A stretch of DNA of 64,000 nt from Cupriavidus plantarum (GTDB taxonomy: Bacteria; Pseudomonadota; Gammaproteobacteria; Burkholderiales; Burkholderiaceae). The translations under genes were made by a program, and so were the position numbers. The notes beneath the pieces are model-generated. The model ran no database searches. It was not told the origin of the DNA and saw nothing but the letters and a program-made list of their open reading frames with translations. Where the stretch lies: the NCBI RefSeq assembly GCF_905397285.1, contig NZ_CAJPUX010000002.1, forward strand, positions 496,001 through 560,000, in the 5' to 3' direction. Position 1 is the first letter of the stretch. Every line of letters starts with the position of its first letter. Below are positions 61,488 to 64,000 of the stretch, one piece after another.

Positions 61488-62906
61488 ATGAATCCTTCGA
61501 TACGCCAGCTGGCGAGCGCGGTCGCGCTCGTCGTCCTCCTCTCCGCATGCTCGACCACGCCGGCACCGGCGCCCGTCGACGCCGCCGTCGTGCAGCCGCC
61601 CTCCGATCAGGCCATGAAGTCGCTGTCGTCGGAGGTCTTCACGTTTGGCTATCCGCTCGTGCTGATGGATGTCACGCGCGAGATCATGACGGTCAAGACA
61701 CCGATCAATACGTTCAGCCATCGCCGCACGTTCTTCGATGGCGCGTTCACCGATGTCGTCACGCCCAATGCCGACACGCTGTACTCGACGGCGTGGCTCG
61801 ATCTGTCGCGCGAGCCCATCGTGCTGTCGTTACCGGACACCGCCGGCCGCTTCTATCTGATGCCGATGCTCGACGCATGGACCAATGTCATTGCGTCGCC
61901 GGGCAAGCGCACGACGGGCACGCGCCGTGGCGCGTTCGCGATCGTCGGGCCGGAGTGGAAGGGCACATTGCCCAAGGGTGTGAAGGAGATTCGTTCGCCG
62001 ACATCGATGGTATGGATCGTCGGGCGGACGCAGGTCAACGGCCGGCAGGATCTGGGTGCCGTGCATCGTTTGCAGGACCAGTATCGTCTGGTGCCGTTGT
62101 CTGTGTGGCAGAAGGGTGGCCGTGTCGCGCCCGCTCCCGCGGCGCCGCGCGCCACGATGATCGATACCGAGTCGTCGCCTGCGGAGCAGGTGGCGGCGAT
62201 GGATGCGCAGGTGTTTTTCAGCCGCCTGGCGGCGCTGCTGCCCGCGAATCCGCCGGCTGCCGCGGATGCGCCGATGGTCGAGAAAATGACGCGCATGGGC
62301 ATCGTGCCGGGCGAGCCGTTCAAGACCACGGTGCTGGAACCCTCCACCGCGCGGGCGGTGCAGGAGGGGGCGACGGCGGCGCTGACGGGGATCGCGGCGC
62401 AGGTCAAGAAGGCCGAGGCAGGGGATACCGGCTGGCGCGTGTGGCACGAGCCTGGCGGCTACGGCACCAACTACCTCGCGCGCGCCACGCTGGCGATGAT
62501 GGGGCCCGATGTGAATCTTCCCGAAGACGCGGTCTACCCGACGGCGCGGGCGGATGCGACGGGGCGGCCGTTCGATGGCGGCAGCCGGTATGTGCTCCAC
62601 TTCGACAAGAGCCAGCTGCCGCCGGTGAAGGCGTTCTGGTCCTTGTCGCTCTACAACAGCCAGCAGGTGTTCGTGAGCAATCCGATCAACCGCTATTCGA
62701 TCGGCAGCCGGGACCGCCTGCGCTATAACCGCGATGGGTCGCTGGACATCTACATCCAGTACGACCGGCCGTCGGACGCCGGGCAGCAGGCCAACTGGCT
62801 GCCGGCGCCGCCGGACGCGTTCAACCTGATGCTCCGCGCGTATTGGCCGGATCAGGCGTTGGTGGATGGGGACTGGATGCCGCCGGCAGTGCAGCGAGTG
62901 AATTGA
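61488..62906 (+). CDS. DUF1254/DUF1214 lipoprotein
   Basis: This 472-residue precursor has a lipobox (VVLLSACSTT), so it is probably an envelope lipoprotein. An N-terminal DUF1254 part (FTFGYPLVLMDVTREIMT, TPNADTLYSTAWLDLSREP) and a C-terminal DUF1214 part (FWSLSLYNSQQVFVSNPINRYSIG) follow. The family is widespread and without assigned reaction. It stands alone between tRNA-Arg and the TonB receptor. Confidence 0.87.
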   Translation: MNPSIRQLASAVALVVLLSACSTTPAPAPVDAAVVQPPSDQAMKSLSSEVFTFGYPLVLMDVTREIMTVKTPINTFSHRRTFFDGAFTDVVTPNADTLYSTAWLDLSREPIVLSLPDTAGRFYLMPMLDAWTNVIASPGKRTTGTRRGAFAIVGPEWKGTLPKGVKEIRSPTSMVWIVGRTQVNGRQDLGAVHRLQDQYRLVPLSVWQKGGRVAPAPAAPRATMIDTESSPAEQVAAMDAQVFFSRLAALLPANPPAAADAPMVEKMTRMGIVPGEPFKTTVLEPSTARAVQEGATAALTGIAAQVKKAEAGDTGWRVWHEPGGYGTNYLARATLAMMGPDVNLPEDAVYPTARADATGRPFDGGSRYVLHFDKSQLPPVKAFWSLSLYNSQQVFVSNPINRYSIGSRDRLRYNRDGSLDIYIQYDRPSDAGQQANWLPAPPDAFNLMLRAYWPDQALVDGDWMPPAVQRVN

Positions 62907-62917
62907 GCGCGGAAGAG

Positions 62918-62938
62918 GGGGGGCTTCGCCCCCCTTTG
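62918..62938. terminator. G/C-rich terminator hairpin
   Basis: A run of G residues (62918-62924) pairs with C residues (62930-62935) around CTTCG, followed by TTT. It lies between the convergent DUF1254 and TonB-receptor genes. Confidence 0.75.
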
Positions 62939-62986
62939 GGTCAACGGGGGCCCTCTCCCCCGGCCCGGGCCCCGTCCTGCACGTCC

Positions 62987-64000
62987 TCAGAACTTGTACT
63001 TCACGCCCGCGTACACCGCCCGGCCGTTGCCGGGATAGAACAGCGCGGTGTTCGTCGCCGTGCGCAGATCGGCCACCGTGCTCACGTCGCTGATATAGCG
63101 ACGGTTCGACAGATTGCGCGCATCCACGAACAGCGTCACCCCGCGCGCGCGGCCCTCGAGTTCGTAGCTGGCCTGGACGCCGAACAGCACGTAAGCGGGC
63201 ACCTGCTGCGTGTTCGCGTAGTCGATGTACGACCCGCTTGGTACCCAGTCGATCGTTCCCGCGATCCGGAGCCGCTGATGCCGGCTGTACGCCAGCGTCG
63301 TGCGCAGAACGTGCCGCGGCACGCCGGCGATGCGGTTGTTGCCATAGACCGGATCGTTATCGAACCGGAAGTCGCTGAAGTTCCACAGTTGCGAGACCGT
63401 GAACTTGTCGCCCTTGCCGACGATGTCGTGCCACACGTCCGCGCTCGCACCGAGTTCCACGCCCTGCAGCACCGTCTTGTTGGCATTGAACGTCGACGCC
63501 GGCACGTCCGGACTCACCGTGTACTGCAGCAGCTGATCGCGCACGAGCGAGCGATACAGCGTCACGTCCCAGCCGAACCGGTCCGTCTGCCCCCGCGATC
63601 CCGCCTCCACCGTCCAGCCGCGCTGCTGCGCAAGCGGCACGAAACGGTTCGTGGTGCCGATGGTCTGGTTCAGGTCCGAGAAGTCGGGCACATCCGCACT
63701 GCGCGTGATATCGACGAACGCCTGCACATTCTTCACGGGTTCCCACAGCACGCCGAACTTCGGATTCACGCCGCTATACGTCGTGGCGGCCGACTTCGCC
63801 GTCGGGCTCGCCGGCAGGCCGCCGAAGTCCGTGTAATCGCGCCGGCTCCGGTACGCCTTGGCGCCGGCCATCAACGCGACGGTGGGCACCACATACAGAC
63901 GGTCCTCGAGGTAGGCCTCGTAGTTGTAGGCATCCTGCCGCGAGTTGAGCGTCTGCGCGCCGCGGTCGCCGCTCACGTTGACGTACTGCCGCGCATCGTT
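62987..64000 (-). CDS. TonB-dependent receptor, C-terminal part
   Basis: The frame is open to the window edge, so only the last 338 residues are seen. They consist of alternating beta strands of the barrel (GVTLFVDARNLSNRRYISDV) ending in the aromatic KYKF outer-membrane signal. The family imports siderophores or other large ligands. The plug domain and TonB box lie beyond 64000, so the ligand cannot be judged. Confidence 0.9.
   Translation of the reverse strand, partial: NDARQYVNVSGDRGAQTLNSRQDAYNYEAYLEDRLYVVPTVALMAGAKAYRSRRDYTDFGGLPASPTAKSAATTYSGVNPKFGVLWEPVKNVQAFVDITRSADVPDFSDLNQTIGTTNRFVPLAQQRGWTVEAGSRGQTDRFGWDVTLYRSLVRDQLLQYTVSPDVPASTFNANKTVLQGVELGASADVWHDIVGKGDKFTVSQLWNFSDFRFDNDPVYGNNRIAGVPRHVLRTTLAYSRHQRLRIAGTIDWVPSGSYIDYANTQQVPAYVLFGVQASYELEGRARGVTLFVDARNLSNRRYISDVSTVADLRTATNTALFYPGNGRAVYAGVKYKF

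Overview
The window is GC-rich DNA of a beta-proteobacterium of the Burkholderiaceae, most likely Cupriavidus or a close Ralstonia relative. This rests on the oxalate (oxc/frc) block, the Cupriavidus-style metal-resistance genes, the split arn operon, and the many LysR, TetR and Bug-receptor proteins. Two tRNA genes and the lack of phage, IS or plasmid functions suggest stable chromosomal DNA. Identifications come from reading the sequence; no database search was run.

Region 1 (1-9.5 kb) and region 2 (9.6-15.6 kb) form an oxalate-utilisation locus. It holds a PanE-family reductase (candidate oxalyl-CoA reductase), a GntR/FCD regulator, two class III CoA-transferases (Frc), an FAH-family hydrolase, oxalyl-CoA decarboxylase (Oxc), an orphan PAS protein, two OFA-family oxalate/formate transporters, a CbbR-like LysR, a second LysR and a 73-residue membrane microprotein. 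Six copies of one operator (core TGATATAYCAYATAC) sit in front of the reductase, the GntR gene, frc-FAH, oxc-frc-PAS, the microprotein and the second transporter. They define one local regulon, presumably governed by the GntR protein.

Region 3 (15.6-26.7 kb) is mixed catabolism and regulation: an MDR oxidoreductase; a TetR/hydrolase pair sharing a 15-bp operator; an XRE regulator; homogentisate dioxygenase and fumarylacetoacetase with a convergent IclR gene; an HSL-type esterase; and a cupin, Bug receptor and acyl-CoA dehydrogenase operon behind a 10-bp inverted repeat.

Region 4 (26.8-39.1 kb) carries a small glycine-zipper lipoprotein, an MHYT-GGDEF-EAL protein and a short H-NS-like protein. 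These are followed by a copper/heavy-metal cluster: multicopper oxidase, lone outer-membrane factor, a His/Met repeat protein, a CzcI-like protein, a two-component system, and a Zn/Cd/Pb P-type ATPase behind a MerR-type 19-bp-spacer promoter.

Region 5 (39.1-49.5 kb) is an arn (lipid A 4-amino-arabinose) operon in the order T-F-B-C-A(formyltransferase)-A(decarboxylase)-D, with arnA split in two and only one SMR-type flippase gene. A PmrA-box-like element lies upstream. Two exported proteins and an acyltransferase follow.

Region 6 (49.6-59.8 kb) is a uracil/pyrimidine locus of the poorly characterised URC type: a GTP-cyclohydrolase-II-like URC1, DUF1688 URC4, uracil phosphoribosyltransferase, a RutR-like TetR, a BMP/ABC nucleoside-type importer and cytosine deaminase. 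A RutR-type palindrome lies in front of URC1. A four-copy 14-bp repeat makes a ladder of overlapping stop/start codons between upp and the regulator.

Region 7 (59.8-64 kb) has tRNA-Leu(CAG) with an 83-bp duplication of its 3' end plus terminator, tRNA-Arg(ACG), an unknown exported protein, a DUF1254-type lipoprotein and the C-terminal part of a TonB-dependent receptor that runs off the window.
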